From: Tetrapyrgos nigripes
Lineage: Eukaryota; Basidiomycota; Agaricomycetes; Agaricales; Campanellaceae
NCBI GenBank assembly: GCA_013368315.1
Contig: JAACJM010000184.1
Span: 106,138-170,137 of the forward strand
Direction: 5' to 3'
DNA: 64,000 nt
The notes under the pieces are model-generated. The model ran no database searches. It saw nothing but the letters and a program-made list of their open reading frames with translations, and had not been told where the DNA came from. How positions within the stretch are numbered: position 1 is the first letter of the stretch; each line of letters starts with the position of its first letter. The translations under genes and the position numbers were made by a program. Shown piece by piece: positions 10,101 to 20,062 of this stretch.

Positions 10101-13013
10101 CCAGGTCCCCCTTCCCCCTTAGTCTCTGCTGACTCCTGTTCCTTCTGGTCTCTGTAGTCTGTGAGTGCCTCTGTTTCCAGGTCTCCCTTCCCCCTCAGGC
10201 TCTGCTGACTCCTGTTCCTTCTGGTCTCTGCAGGACGTGAGTGCCTCTGGTTCCAGGTCTCCCTTTCCCCTCAGTCCCTGCTGACTCCTGTTCCTTCTGG
10301 TCTCTGCAGTGGGTGAGTGCCTCTGTTTCCAGGTCCCCCTTGCCCCTCAGTCTCTGCTGACTCCTGTTCCTTCTGGTCTCTGCAGCGGGTGAGTGCCTCT
10401 GTTTCCAGGTCCCCCTTCCCCCTCAGTCTCTGCTGACTCCTGTTCCTTCTGGTCTCTGCAGGAGGTGAGTGCCTCTGTTTCCAGGTCCCCCTTCCCCCTC
10501 AGTCTCTGCTGACTCCTGTTCCTTCTGGTCTCTGCAGATGGTGAGTGCCTCTGTTTCCAGGTCCCCCTTCCCCCTCAGTCTCTGCTGACTCCTGTTCCAA
10601 CTGGTCTCTGCAGTTGGTGAGTGCCTCTGTTTCCAGGTCCCCCTTCCCCCTTAGTCTCTGCTGACTCCTGTTCCTTCTGGTCTCTGCAGTTTGTGAGTGC
10701 CTCTGTTTCCAGGTCCCCCTTCCCCCTCAGTCTCTGCTGACTCCTGTTCCTTCTGGTCTCTGCAGCGGGTGAGTGCCTCTGTTTCCAGGTCCCCCTTCCC
10801 CCTTAGTCTCTGCTGACTCCTGTTCCTTCTGGTCTCTGCAGTTTGTGAGTGCCTCTGTTTCCAGGTCCCCCTTCCCCCTCAGTCTCTGCTGACTCCTGTT
10901 CCTTCTGGTCTCTGCAGCGGGTGAGTGCCTCTGTTTCCAGGTCCCCCTTCCCCCTCAGTCTCTGCTGACTCCTGTTCCTTCTGGTCTCTGCAGTTTGTGA
11001 GTGCCTCTGTTTCCAGGTCCCCCTTCCCCCTCAGTCTCTGCTGACTCCTGTTCCTTCTGGTCTCTGCAGCGGGTGAGTGCCTCTGTTTCCAGGTCCTCCT
11101 TCCCCCTGAGTCTCTGCTGACTCCTGTTCCTTCTGGTCTCTGCAGTGGGTGAGTGCCTCTGTTTCCAGGTCCCCCTTCCCCCTCAGTCTCTGCTGACTCC
11201 TGTTCCTTCTGGTCTCTGCAGTTTGTGAGTGCCTCTGTTTCCAGGTCCCCCTTCCCCCTCAGTCTCTGCTGACTCCTGTTCCTTCTGGTCTCTGCAGCAG
11301 GTGAGTGCCTCTGTTTCCAGGTCCCCCTTCCCCCTCAGTCTCTGCTGACTCCTGTTCCAACTGGTCTCTGCAGTTGGTGAGTGCCTCTGTTTCCAGGTCC
11401 CCCTTGCCCCTTAGTCTCTGCTGACTCCTGTTCCTTCTGGTCTCTGCAGTTTGTGAGTGCCTCTGTTTCCAGGTCCCCCTTCCCCCTGAGTCTCTGCTGA
11501 CTTCTGTTCCTTCTGGTCTTTGCAGCGGGTGAGTGCCTCTGTTTCCAGGTCCCCCTTCCCCCTCAGTCTCTACTGACTCCTGTTCCTTCTGGTCTCTGCA
11601 GTCTGTGAGTGCCTCTGTTTGCAGGTCCCCCTTCCCCCTCAGTCTCTGCTGACTCCTGTTCCTTCTGGTCTCTGCAGTCTGTGAGTGCCTCTGTTTCCAG
11701 GTCTCCCTTTCCCCTCAGTCTCTGCTGACTCCTGTTCCTTCTGGTCTCTGCAGTGGGTGAGTGCCTCTGTTTCCAGGTCCCCCTTCCCCCTGAGTCTCTG
11801 CTGACTTCTGTTCCTTCTGGTCTTTGCAGCGGGTGAGTGCCTCTGTTTCCAGGTCCCCCTTCCCCCTCAGTCTCTGCTGACTCCTGTTCCTTCTGGTCTC
11901 TGCAGTCTGTGAGTGCCTCTGTTTGCAGGTCCCCCTTCCCCCTCAGTCTCTGCTGACTCCTGTTCCTTCTGGTCTCTGCAGGAGGTGAGTGCCTCTGTTT
12001 GCAGGTCCCCCTTCCCCCTCAGTCTCTGCTGACTCCTGTTCCTTCTGGTCTCTGCAGTCTGTGAGTGCCTCTGTTTCCAGGTCCCCCTTCCCCCTCAGTC
12101 TCTGCTGACTCCTGTTCCTTCTGGTCTCTGCAGATGGTGAGTGCCTCTGTTTCCAGGTCCCCCTTCCCCCTCAGTCTCTGCTGACTCCTGTTCCTTCTGG
12201 GATCTGCAGGAGGTGAGTGCCTCTGTTTCCAGGTCCCCCTTCCCCTTCAGTCTCTGCTGACTCCTGTTCCTTCTGGGATCTGCAGCGGGTGAGTGCCTCT
12301 GTTTCCAGGTCCCCCTTCCCCCTGTTTCTTCTGCTCCCTTTTACTGACTGTTTTTCAGACTCAGTCCAACAACTACAAGGGAAATCCATTATATCATGAT
12401 AACAGATTTCAAGGAGTCAATGGTTCTGATACTGAACTAGAAATCACCATTCAAGATTCAGGTAAGTACTAATATCTAGTATCTGACCTAGCTTGCTGTC
12501 AATTTTCTTATATACCTCTTTAGCAATGGCCCTGGATAGCCCTAAATCTTCAGATGATTATATGGATGTTGACTCTTCCGTCATGGATGGTTATTCCACC
12601 CCTTCAGCTGCAGCAAACTCCGAGGTCCTTTTTCTTTTTCTGTTTCATGCTATTTCTCAGCTCATTCTTTTACAAATTTTCTTCCATTATTAGTTTCACA
12701 CCGTTTTGGCTTTCTCCACTGCCTCAATTGATTTTGGTGAAGATGGGATGGAGCTGGACCCACAGCCAACCTTTTGCCCAATGGCAGTCCATACCAGGTC
12801 CACCAGGGCTGGAATATTCTCTGGATACCCTGATTGTCCCTCTTTCCACATTCAACTCCCTTGTTGTTGTCCTCAGTCTCCTTGGACAACAATGACAACT
12901 ACAATTGTAGTGAGGACCTTACTGGGACTTGTTCCACTTTATCTAGTGTTGTAAATGTCCCCTCTTATGCCTCAGGTTCTGTCTGCATATATATGCTACC
13001 TGGTCAGTTTTAG
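7149..13013 (+). CDS. Unrecognised gene with phase-0 tiny exons and a 59-unit one-codon exon array
   Basis: I do not recognise the protein. Exons that join in frame: 7149-7181 (MGIHVWLYHLQ; an in-frame TAA sits just before the ATG), 7256-7306 (EHIKGTWLFEAEAKIKM), 7362-7376 (YFKIT), 7426-7602 (contains WPGDWRWGDLWSGSGKY and LRLWDLNGNLVLDPEQLE), 7649-7825 (contains RARHFWSELDWAQDDYKKK, ends KEQI), then the tandem array, then 12359-12461 (TQSNNYKGNPLYHDNRF...) and 12524-about 12624 (ALDSPKSSDDYMDVDSS). Every junction from exon 1 to the exon after the array is phase 0; the intron at 12462 is phase 1. Introns are 46-75 nt with GT-AG ends. Skipping the whole array or including any number of 3-nt units keeps the frame. 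The 3' end is uncertain: a weak donor GTCCTT at 12625 could lead to 12694 (FHTVLAFSTASIDFGEDGMELD) and a last segment (SLDNNDNYNCSED) ending at 13013. Possibly a TE-associated or lineage-specific gene. Confidence 0.55.
7871..12349 (+). repeat. 76-nt tandem array: 59 intron-plus-one-codon units
   Basis: There are 59 copies; triplet 1 is at 7917-7919 and triplet 59 at 12286-12288. Of the 58 spacings, 55 are 76 nt, one is 75 and two are 57. Each unit contains GTGAGTGCCTCTGTTTCCAG, a C-rich stretch, TCTCTGCTGACTCCTG (branch-like CTGAC) and TTCCTTCTGGTCTCTGCAG, then three variable bases, then the next GTGAGT. Triplet counts from reading all copies: TTT 11, CGG 11, TCT 10, GAG 10, TGG 7, TTG 3, CAG 3, ATG 2, GTT 1, GAC 1. 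Acceptors are CTGCAG or TTGCAG except copy 1 (CTGAAG) and copy 31 (CTGTAG). The first intron would be 7826-7916 and the last 12289-12358, ending TTTTTCAG after a TACTGAC branch site. It is thus either a splice-competent micro-exon array or a minisatellite grown from one intron. Confidence 0.9.
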
Positions 13014-13060
13014 GATATAGACAAGTACTGTAGCACTGAATAATAATCTGTATAAGTCAT

Positions 13061-13442
13061 TGTAAGGGTGACTCCTGACATGTGAGGCACTCACTCAACA
13101 ACTGCAGGAGGAGATCCAAAGATACATAAACCAAAACTAGAAAATACAAGGCTAACATACTATGCACCTGCATGAGGAGATCCAAAGAGAAAAACTCAAG
13201 GATACTCACCTGCAAGGAAAGGGTATATATACTTGTATGAAGGCCGGGGAAAAGATCTACAAAACTGTACAGTTGAAATGAAGTAATAGAAAGGTGGAAT
13301 GATGAGAGATCAAATGATGAACAATCAAATGATGGATGATGAAACAATGCAACAGGGATAAACAAGTCAATGAAGTCCAGATAAAACAAGAACAAACAAG
13401 TCCTAAAGGAGAAGGGAAGGAAAAGGAAACTGTCCCCTTACA
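13061..13442. mobile_element. Solo LTR, family with TGTAAGGG/CCCTTACA ends
   Basis: This 382-bp block starts TGTAAGGGTGACTCC and ends GTCCCCTTACA, and it is a diverged copy of the solo LTR at 42897-43289. The 5-bp flanks are GTCAT (left) and GTAAT (right), so the target duplication is imperfect by one base, as expected for an old insertion. There is no primer-binding site or internal region beside it. It lies just after the last recognisable exon sequence of the micro-exon gene. Confidence 0.75.
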
Positions 13443-14811
13443 GTAATTGTAGTGAATAGTCATTCAAATATCCTTATACCTAGACTGCGGGGCAGCTCAA
13501 CGTAACTACACACGAATAGGGGTCAGTCAGGATATGTCAATTGAATTGTACTTCTTAAGAAATTGATTGATATAGTCAGAGTGTAAGTAAATGCAGTCGA
13601 AGTGCTTCAATGGCAGCCCTAGGCAATTGATAAGTGTTTAAATACTGTATATTCACAGCACTATGGTACATTGGTTACAAAATAGTGGACTGGGGATCTG
13701 GGGGATTCTCAGCCCACTTATATACCTGCTCAGAGGTGTACAAACAAATAAAAATACAGGTATACTATTACTAAGTATCCACAGCCTTCCACAGCCTTCC
13801 TACACCTTCTTTACTGCCTTACTCCCTTTTCCCATTCACAGACACCTGTGGCGGACAATATTTACTTCCTATTTTGATTCCGTATCTATTCAGTAGTCTA
13901 CTGAATACCTATCACCCTCCATTGGTCCCCAACTGGTGATCTTCCTCATGATGAAGGGGGGTCTGGGCCAGCGCTGAGGTGTGGCGAGTATGAGGCCAGA
14001 GGGCACTGACACAAAAGATATAAAGCCGAGTCGGTAATAGTAAAAAAATGAGAGATTTCAAGTCTAAAACTTGTAAGAGAAAGACATATAGGAAGAAATG
14101 AGTATGAGATAGGCTGATGGAATTGGTATAAAACATGTACCAGGCATGATACATGTATGAGTGTGGTGGGAGTCGAGAGCAATGAAAATATACTAGCAAA
14201 TAAGGAATAATGAATTTGTAAAACAAATGGAAAAGAACCAAGAAGATGTATGGTTGAAGAAGAATAATAATAAAAGAAAAGATAGGGGCCATGACTTACA
14301 CATCACTTGTTCCTGATAGATCTATGCATCTAGGGGCTATGCATGATGCGTCCTCATACAATACCAGAAATGGTATTACAGCACAGGAATGATAAATAGA
14401 CATTGTTTTCTATTTGACTTCTTTACTATTTACCATTAAGAGAATACAAGTACATGTGAAGAGACTACCAAACTCCTTTGCTTGTGGATTGAGTCTTCAT
14501 GAACAGAATCTGTAGAATCAAAACTGGAAAAGACAAAGGGTGTGTCAGAACAGAATTGGGCATTGAGTTATGAGGCCTTTAGGCTGAGTTAACTTAGGTT
14601 GACCTCAAAAACTTTTCCACAGGTTCAAACTCCCACCCCTGTTTGTTGGTGCTCAGCAAGCGCTCATTGATCATAGATCTGGAATCATCATGATGTTGTT
14701 CATGGCTTCCTCAGCAGCATAGGCAGCATCAGGGTGCACCTTGTCTTCCTCCTTGCTTCCTCTCCTGATCTGAGGGCCTTGTAGCTTGCCACAGGAAGCA
14801 ATGGCACTTTA
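13443..14811. other. Unassigned AT-rich spacer, probably TE debris
   Basis: No protein family, no LTR pair and no terminal repeats recognised. Short ORFs on the minus strand (13.9-14.3 kb) are low-complexity hydrophobic peptides without a motif. Confidence 0.4.
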
Positions 14812-15260
14812 TGTCACGAATCGTTGCTCTATTTACCTCCCTATTCATTTCTTAACTCCACGGACTACTATTCATTTCTCTCATATTTCCATCATCATTT
14901 TCCTTGTCTACAGTTACCATCACTTGATCTGACATGTACATCATTTATCCCCTCTGATTCCTATCTCCATCATTTATCTCCTCCGATTCCTATCTCCATG
15001 GACATTCTCACCTATTCACTTATTCTCAATTCACTTCTTTTACATATATACCAAGAGGCTTGTAGTTAGTTCTTTAGTCTGTTCACTTTGTCTCCACTCC
15101 ACTCTCAGTACAGTGCAGTGTTGAGCATAGTCAGCTACTCATCCTTTCCATGCCTCTACTATTTCTTTATATCTTTCTCTCGTCTCATCGTAACTTGTCA
15201 ATCTATCCTGTTCATTGCATGACTTGGGTGGTCAATTGCTAAGTGACAACGTTCTTGACA
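14812..15260 (+). mobile_element. LTR of a gypsy-like element (family 1)
   Basis: The block starts TGTCACGAATCG and ends GTTCTTGACA, giving TGTCA...TGACA inverted ends over 449 bp. It has the general layout of the LTRs of the 47.4-55.9 kb element, including a TATATA box region and the end block GTGACTTGGGTGGTCA. Directly after it comes CTTGGACAGACTCTC, which resembles the leader after the 5' LTR at 47925 (CTTGAACGAACTCCC). So it is probably a 5' LTR with its internal region to the right. A second, interrupted copy lies at 18026-20062. Confidence 0.75.
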
Positions 15261-17540
15261 CTTGGACAGACTCTCCCTACTCTCACTCCACCAAACTTTG
15301 CTTTTCTTGTTCTTTCTTCCTCCTGGATCACTGCTCTGTTCCCCAACTGTTATTGCCCACTATCCTTACCAGTTCATTGGCCTCTGTGCTTTGTTCAATG
15401 GTCCAGCCATGCCCTATGGAGGTTAGGAGGTTTTCTCTGAAGACTATGAGTGTACAGCTAGGTCTACAGGTGCATCATTCATTCTTTTGACCCAGAATCA
15501 TCCAGTCAAAGTCACCCAGTCCACAGACCATCAACAATACTGTCTATGCAACCTTATCATCCCCTTCCACTTCAGGTTTTCCTCCCCAGTCATCCTCACA
15601 TGCAGTTACAGAGTGTTTATCCTCTTTCCCTTCGACTTTTTACTTTCACAATGCCATAGTCATTTGCTTATTGTTTTCTTTTCATCATTGCACCCCCTTC
15701 TCCTCCCTTTACCTTTTGACTTACTGTTGCACCTGTACACAAACCCACCAGAACCAGAACCAAACACCAGAACAGGGCCAGTGCTTTATGCCAGTGCCAT
15801 TATTGAAACAGAATGTGTGTTACATGGTATGCTCAGTGATCTTACTGTCTACTTGACCTCTTGGGGGGGGTTGTTATTGTCCCAAATGCTTGCTTGATTT
15901 CGTCTCCAGACCCTGTAATGCCATCACTGTTTCCATCACTTCTTTGATTGCTTCTTTCATATGTCCTGTCCCTACTGCTTCTTTCTTCACATCAGCTTCT
16001 TTGATAGATATCTTTGACCGTTGTCTTCTTCCTTCGCATCAGCTTCCTTTTTGGCATCATAATTCTTTGATATACTGTCTTCTGCCTTCGCCTTCAGCTA
16101 TCTTTGACAGGTGGCATCATAGTTCATTGATACAGTATCCTTTGACTTCGCTTCCTTTGTTCTTACTTGCTTTCTTCACCCTTCTACTGTCCTCTGCTTC
16201 GCTTTCTTCATTCTTTCTTCATCATTGATCACTCCTTCATTCCCCAACTGCCATCACTAGTCCCTTTTCCATGATATTGGCCCTATGTGCTTCGTTCAAG
16301 CACCCAGTCTTGTCCCATGGATGTTAGAAGAAGTTCCCTTGGAGGTTATAGGAGATAGGTTGCTGTGGAGTGTGCAGCTTCGTCTATAGGTACATCATCC
16401 CTTGTTTTCAACCAGAACTACCCAGTCAAAGTCACCTTTCTCTCAGATAATCAGTCCTACTGCCCATGCAACCTTCTCATCACCTCTCACTTCGCCTTTA
16501 ACCCTCCAGTCATGCTCAGATGCAGTTCCTGAGTGCTCAACCTTTTACCCTTCAACTTTCCATCATCACCATGCCCAGTCTATCGCTTTTTTCACCTTGG
16601 ATCACTCTCCTGTTCTTCAACTGTTGTCTCTAGTCCCTACATCATGATGTTGACCTCTGTCCATCGTTCTATCACCCTGTTCCATGGATGTTTGAAGAAG
16701 TCCCTTGAAGATTAATGAAGATGGGTTGCTGTATAGTTTACAGCTTGGTCTACAGGTGCACCACCCATTGTTCTGCTCAGAATAACCTAGTCAAAGTCAC
16801 CTTTTCATAGACCAGTCACTTATGCTGCTCCAGTAGCCCTCATCTTCACCTTTACCTCATGTCTATCCCTTTCCATCATGTATAGGTGCAGTTACAAAGT
16901 ATCCATTCCCTTTTCATTCGACTTTTTATTGTTACCAGTCTACCAGTTATTTCTTTATTCTTTATCCTTTCTCCAGTCACCTTTTGTTATGATAATGTCC
17001 CTCATGTCCCTCATGCTTTCATTGTTGCTTCCATTCAACTGCTTTTATTGTTAACAGTCCACCAGTCACTGCTTTACTCTTTTCCAGTTACCTTTTGCTA
17101 TCACCAGTTCTACTGTTTGCTTATTGTTTCTTTGGATCATGGCACCCTTCCTCACCTCATCCTTCATCCTCTCTTCCCTCCCTATGGACATATTTCAACA
17201 ACCAGTTGCTTTGTCAGGTTGTTATGGGCTTGAAGTTTTTTGTTTTTGATTTATTTTGTTTTGGAACCCTTAGGAAACCAACCACTCTGTCAAGTCATTA
17301 TAGGCTTGGGGTGGGATGCTCTGGCAAGTCGTTATAGGCTTGGAGTTTCTTTGGCCACTATGGGATACTTTGTCAAGTTGTTATAGGCTTGCAGCATATT
17401 CAGCAACAATCTATTGGCAGGATATGGAGATATTGAAAGAGATTGTGGATTAATGGGAGTGGACTTAGGTTTTCCTTTTTGTTTTTCTTTTCAGCTATAC
17501 TTTGTGTGCTTCGGTGCAGCACACCTTGAAAAGGGGGTAA
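15261..17540 (+). mobile_element. Non-coding internal remnant of an LTR element with degenerate tandem blocks
   Basis: No gag or pol domain could be found in any frame. Three similar blocks start near 15456, 16378 and 16743, each with TCTAYAGGTRCAYCA followed by CAGTCAAAGTCACC and a shared downstream part. From 17.21 to 17.40 kb a short motif near TTGTTATAGGCTTG recurs four times. The segment ends in the polypurine tract AAAAGGGGGTAA directly before the LTR at 17541, which marks it as the 3' internal end of an LTR element, probably a non-autonomous one. Confidence 0.55.
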
Positions 17541-18025
17541 TGTCATGAATCCCTTCATGCCTTCGCTTCTAGACCCTGTTCTTTGTTCTCCTTTCATCAT
17601 TCTTCTCCCTTCCATCATTCTTTGCTTCTTTGGTTCTAGATCATGTTCCTTGTACCTATGGCTTCCATCTTCTTTGATGCATCATTTCTCTGATTGACAG
17701 GTTATATCTGTACCTGTTACACATATTGACATCACTTAGATACCTGATTATCATTCCTTGATTGTTTCCATCAGTACCTGCTGATCTAAGCTTGTTCTCC
17801 TTCGCACTTTTGTATATATACTCCAGGGCTTTGTAGATAGTTCCTCAGTCTGTCCACTTCTGTCCCTCTGATCCATACTGCTCAGCATTGTCCTCAGGAC
17901 TATGTAGACTCTGGCCCAGTACTGGCTTACTCATCTATACCATCTATTTGCCTTATTGCTTTGTCTTTAGTTCCTGTGTGGTGGCCTGAGAGGCATCCAG
18001 TCCCTATCTGAACCTGTTCTTGACA
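17541..18025 (+). mobile_element. 3' LTR of a gypsy-like element (family 3)
   Basis: It starts TGTCATGAATCCC directly after a GGGGGTAA polypurine tract and ends CTGTTCTTGACA. A TATATATACTCC box lies near 17814. The same family occurs on the minus strand as the solo LTR at 36284-36913, sharing for example GGTGGCCTGAGAGGCATCC. Immediately to the right begins a truncated family-1 LTR. Confidence 0.75.
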
Positions 18026-20062
18026 CTATTCATTTCTCTCATATTTCCATCATCATTTTCCTTGTCTACAGTTACCATCACTTGATCTGACATGTACATC
18101 ATTTATCCCCTCCAATTCCTATCTCCATCATTTATCTCCTCCAATTCCTATCTCCATGGACATTCTTACCTATCCACTTATTCTCAATTCACTTCTTTTA
18201 CATATATACCAAGAGGCTTGTAGTTAGTTCTTTAGTCTGTTCACTTCGTCTCCACTCCATTGATACGCCTGCCCAAAAATTCGACTAGAACTAGTTGAAA
18301 GTGCATACATATATTAAGTATATGGATATATTATGTCTGTTTACTAGGGAATAAGGACTGAAGCGAGCCCAAACTATCAGTCAAAGTGATTCTGGAGGCA
18401 ACGCTCGCAAAAGCGATACGAAATAAGAATAAGTAGCCTTGAGAGGATCGTACCTATGTCCCTCAAGCTACTAGGTTCAATGTTCAAGTACTAGACTGCG
18501 CGTATATGTTTATATGTACATACCCAAGGCACTGGTTCATGAAGTAGCCACCTCGCGAGCAGTATAAGTACGTGTTACCCCTATTCACAATCCATGGGAT
18601 TAAAGAAGATAAGATAAGAGACTAAAGGAGATGAATGATATCAAGCAGAAACCCCGGACAGGTGCCTTTGCGAAGTACATTGGAGACGTTCCGATAGTTC
18701 GTGAAGCTAAAGCTAAGATTGTCGTGATGTTGGCAAATACTCAAGATCTACCTCACCCCTCCTAAAGACACTAAAGAAGATAGTTCCGACGGATCTAGAC
18801 ACTTATAGTGAAAAGCACGGGTTGCGCGGGTTGCCACAGGTTGCGGGTACGGGTCTCGCGGGTATGGGTACGGGTAGTGATCTCCGGACCCGTGGCCCCT
18901 TCAGGTGGCTCTAGACACCCCAATATTGCACACAATTAACTGTAATAATGTTGAAATAGCTTAACAGTTAACTGCGTACTGATTTGAGGACCCAATTTTG
19001 CGAGGTCTTGAGTTCAAGCCCTGCTAGCAGCGTGACCCGTGGGTATTTTTGCGCACAGGTACAGGTACGGGTCGTGCCAAAAGTACCCCCAGGATACCCG
19101 TGCAGTTCACTAGACACTTACTAAGGTCCTTTTGAGGATTCTAGTAAAGATGGGAATATTGGAATCTATGAAAGACCACTTGCAAGCATCAGAAGAGGTT
19201 CGCATGTGATACCCAAAGAGGTTACTGGTACGATTACCGCTCTAGACCTCTATTACCAAGAAGCTAGCATGTGCTGCATATACCCTGGTCCTCTCACGAG
19301 GACTCTGTACATATTCTGATTGGACACTTCGTGTAAATATTGCTTGCGTATCTCTCTCCTTAGTTACTCTCATTCAATCTCTCGTGTTTTACTATGTAAT
19401 ATTCTACTGTACAGTTCTAGGACCTCTAGAGTATAAAAGGACGAAGTACTCGTAGCTAGAAAAACAGATTAGTACTCGCGTGTATTGCTGCGGATTCTGG
19501 ATAACTCTCGAGAGAAGATTAGGTCTCTCGCTTGCCCAGGCCAGCTTTATATCAATAGGAATTTCTACCAAAACCCAAAACTTTAAAGACTCGAACACTA
19601 GTTCACCCTAAGACAAAGATTGTTGTGATTGCATTGGCATATTGGCCCCTATATTGTGTTTATTGGACCTAGGCATATTGGCCTCATTGTGTTATTGAAG
19701 ATCTAGGCAATTGGCCTCTTATTGTGATATCTCGAAGTGACTCTTGTTATTGTTGAACCCCCTATTGTCCCTCAATCAGTTCTAGAGCTGTTTACCTCTA
19801 AGCTATACAAGTTATATGAGTGTTCTGCCACTTTGGATCACCTCGCACTTGATAGGATTGGTGTTTGTGTGTTTTTGGTCGAAGCTTTTAGCATTATCCA
19901 CTAGCCAGCCTATTACCGTTCTCAGTACAGTGCAGTGTTGAGCATAGTCAGCTACTCATCCTTTCCCCACCTCTACTATTTCTTTATATCTTTCTCTCAT
20001 CTCATCGTAACTTGTCAATCTATCCTGTTCATCGCGTGACTTGGGTGGTCAATTGCTAAGTG
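18026..20062 (+). mobile_element. Family-1 LTR fragment, split by a later insertion (18260-19918)
   Basis: 18026-18259 matches the family-1 LTR at 14812-15260 from CTATTCATTTCTCTC to TCTCCACTCCA. The match resumes at about 19919 with TCTCAGTACAGTGCAG and continues to GCTAAGTGAC at 20062, where it stops before the expected end. The 1.66-kb insert between them shows no ORF of note. It contains a TATAAAAGG box at about 19433 and a leader-like stretch with repeats of TAGGCATATTGGCCTC near 19.62-19.73 kb, which suggests LTR and leader sequence of another retroelement, perhaps copia-like, but this is a guess. Confidence 0.6.
18806..19112. mobile_element. hAT-type MITE with 8-bp TSD and internal tRNA-like box
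   Basis: The 307-bp element starts TAGTGAAAAGCACGGGT and ends ACCCGTGCAGTTCACTA, imperfect terminal inverted repeats. It is flanked by perfect 8-bp direct repeats GACACTTA (18798-18805 and 19113-19120). TAGTG-type ends with 8-bp duplications are typical of the hAT superfamily. Inside are G-rich GGGTACGGGT-type repeats and, near 19005-19020, GAGTTCAAGCCC, which resembles a Pol III B box, preceded by an A-box-like TAGCTTAACAG. Confidence 0.8.

Noticed and set aside
7871..12349. CRISPR array reading of the tandem repeat
   Set aside because: The variable part is only 3 nt and the sequence context is eukaryotic with introns; CRISPR spacers are about 26-40 nt.
9549..12389. Minus-strand ORFs across the tandem array (repeats of 'RNRSQQRL' type peptides)
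   Set aside because: They arise from the lack of stops in the repeat unit read backwards, are interrupted at each indel unit and have no start or splice context.
13061..13442. 5' LTR of a complete element
   Set aside because: No primer-binding site follows and no matching 3' LTR with an internal region is nearby; it fits a solo LTR.
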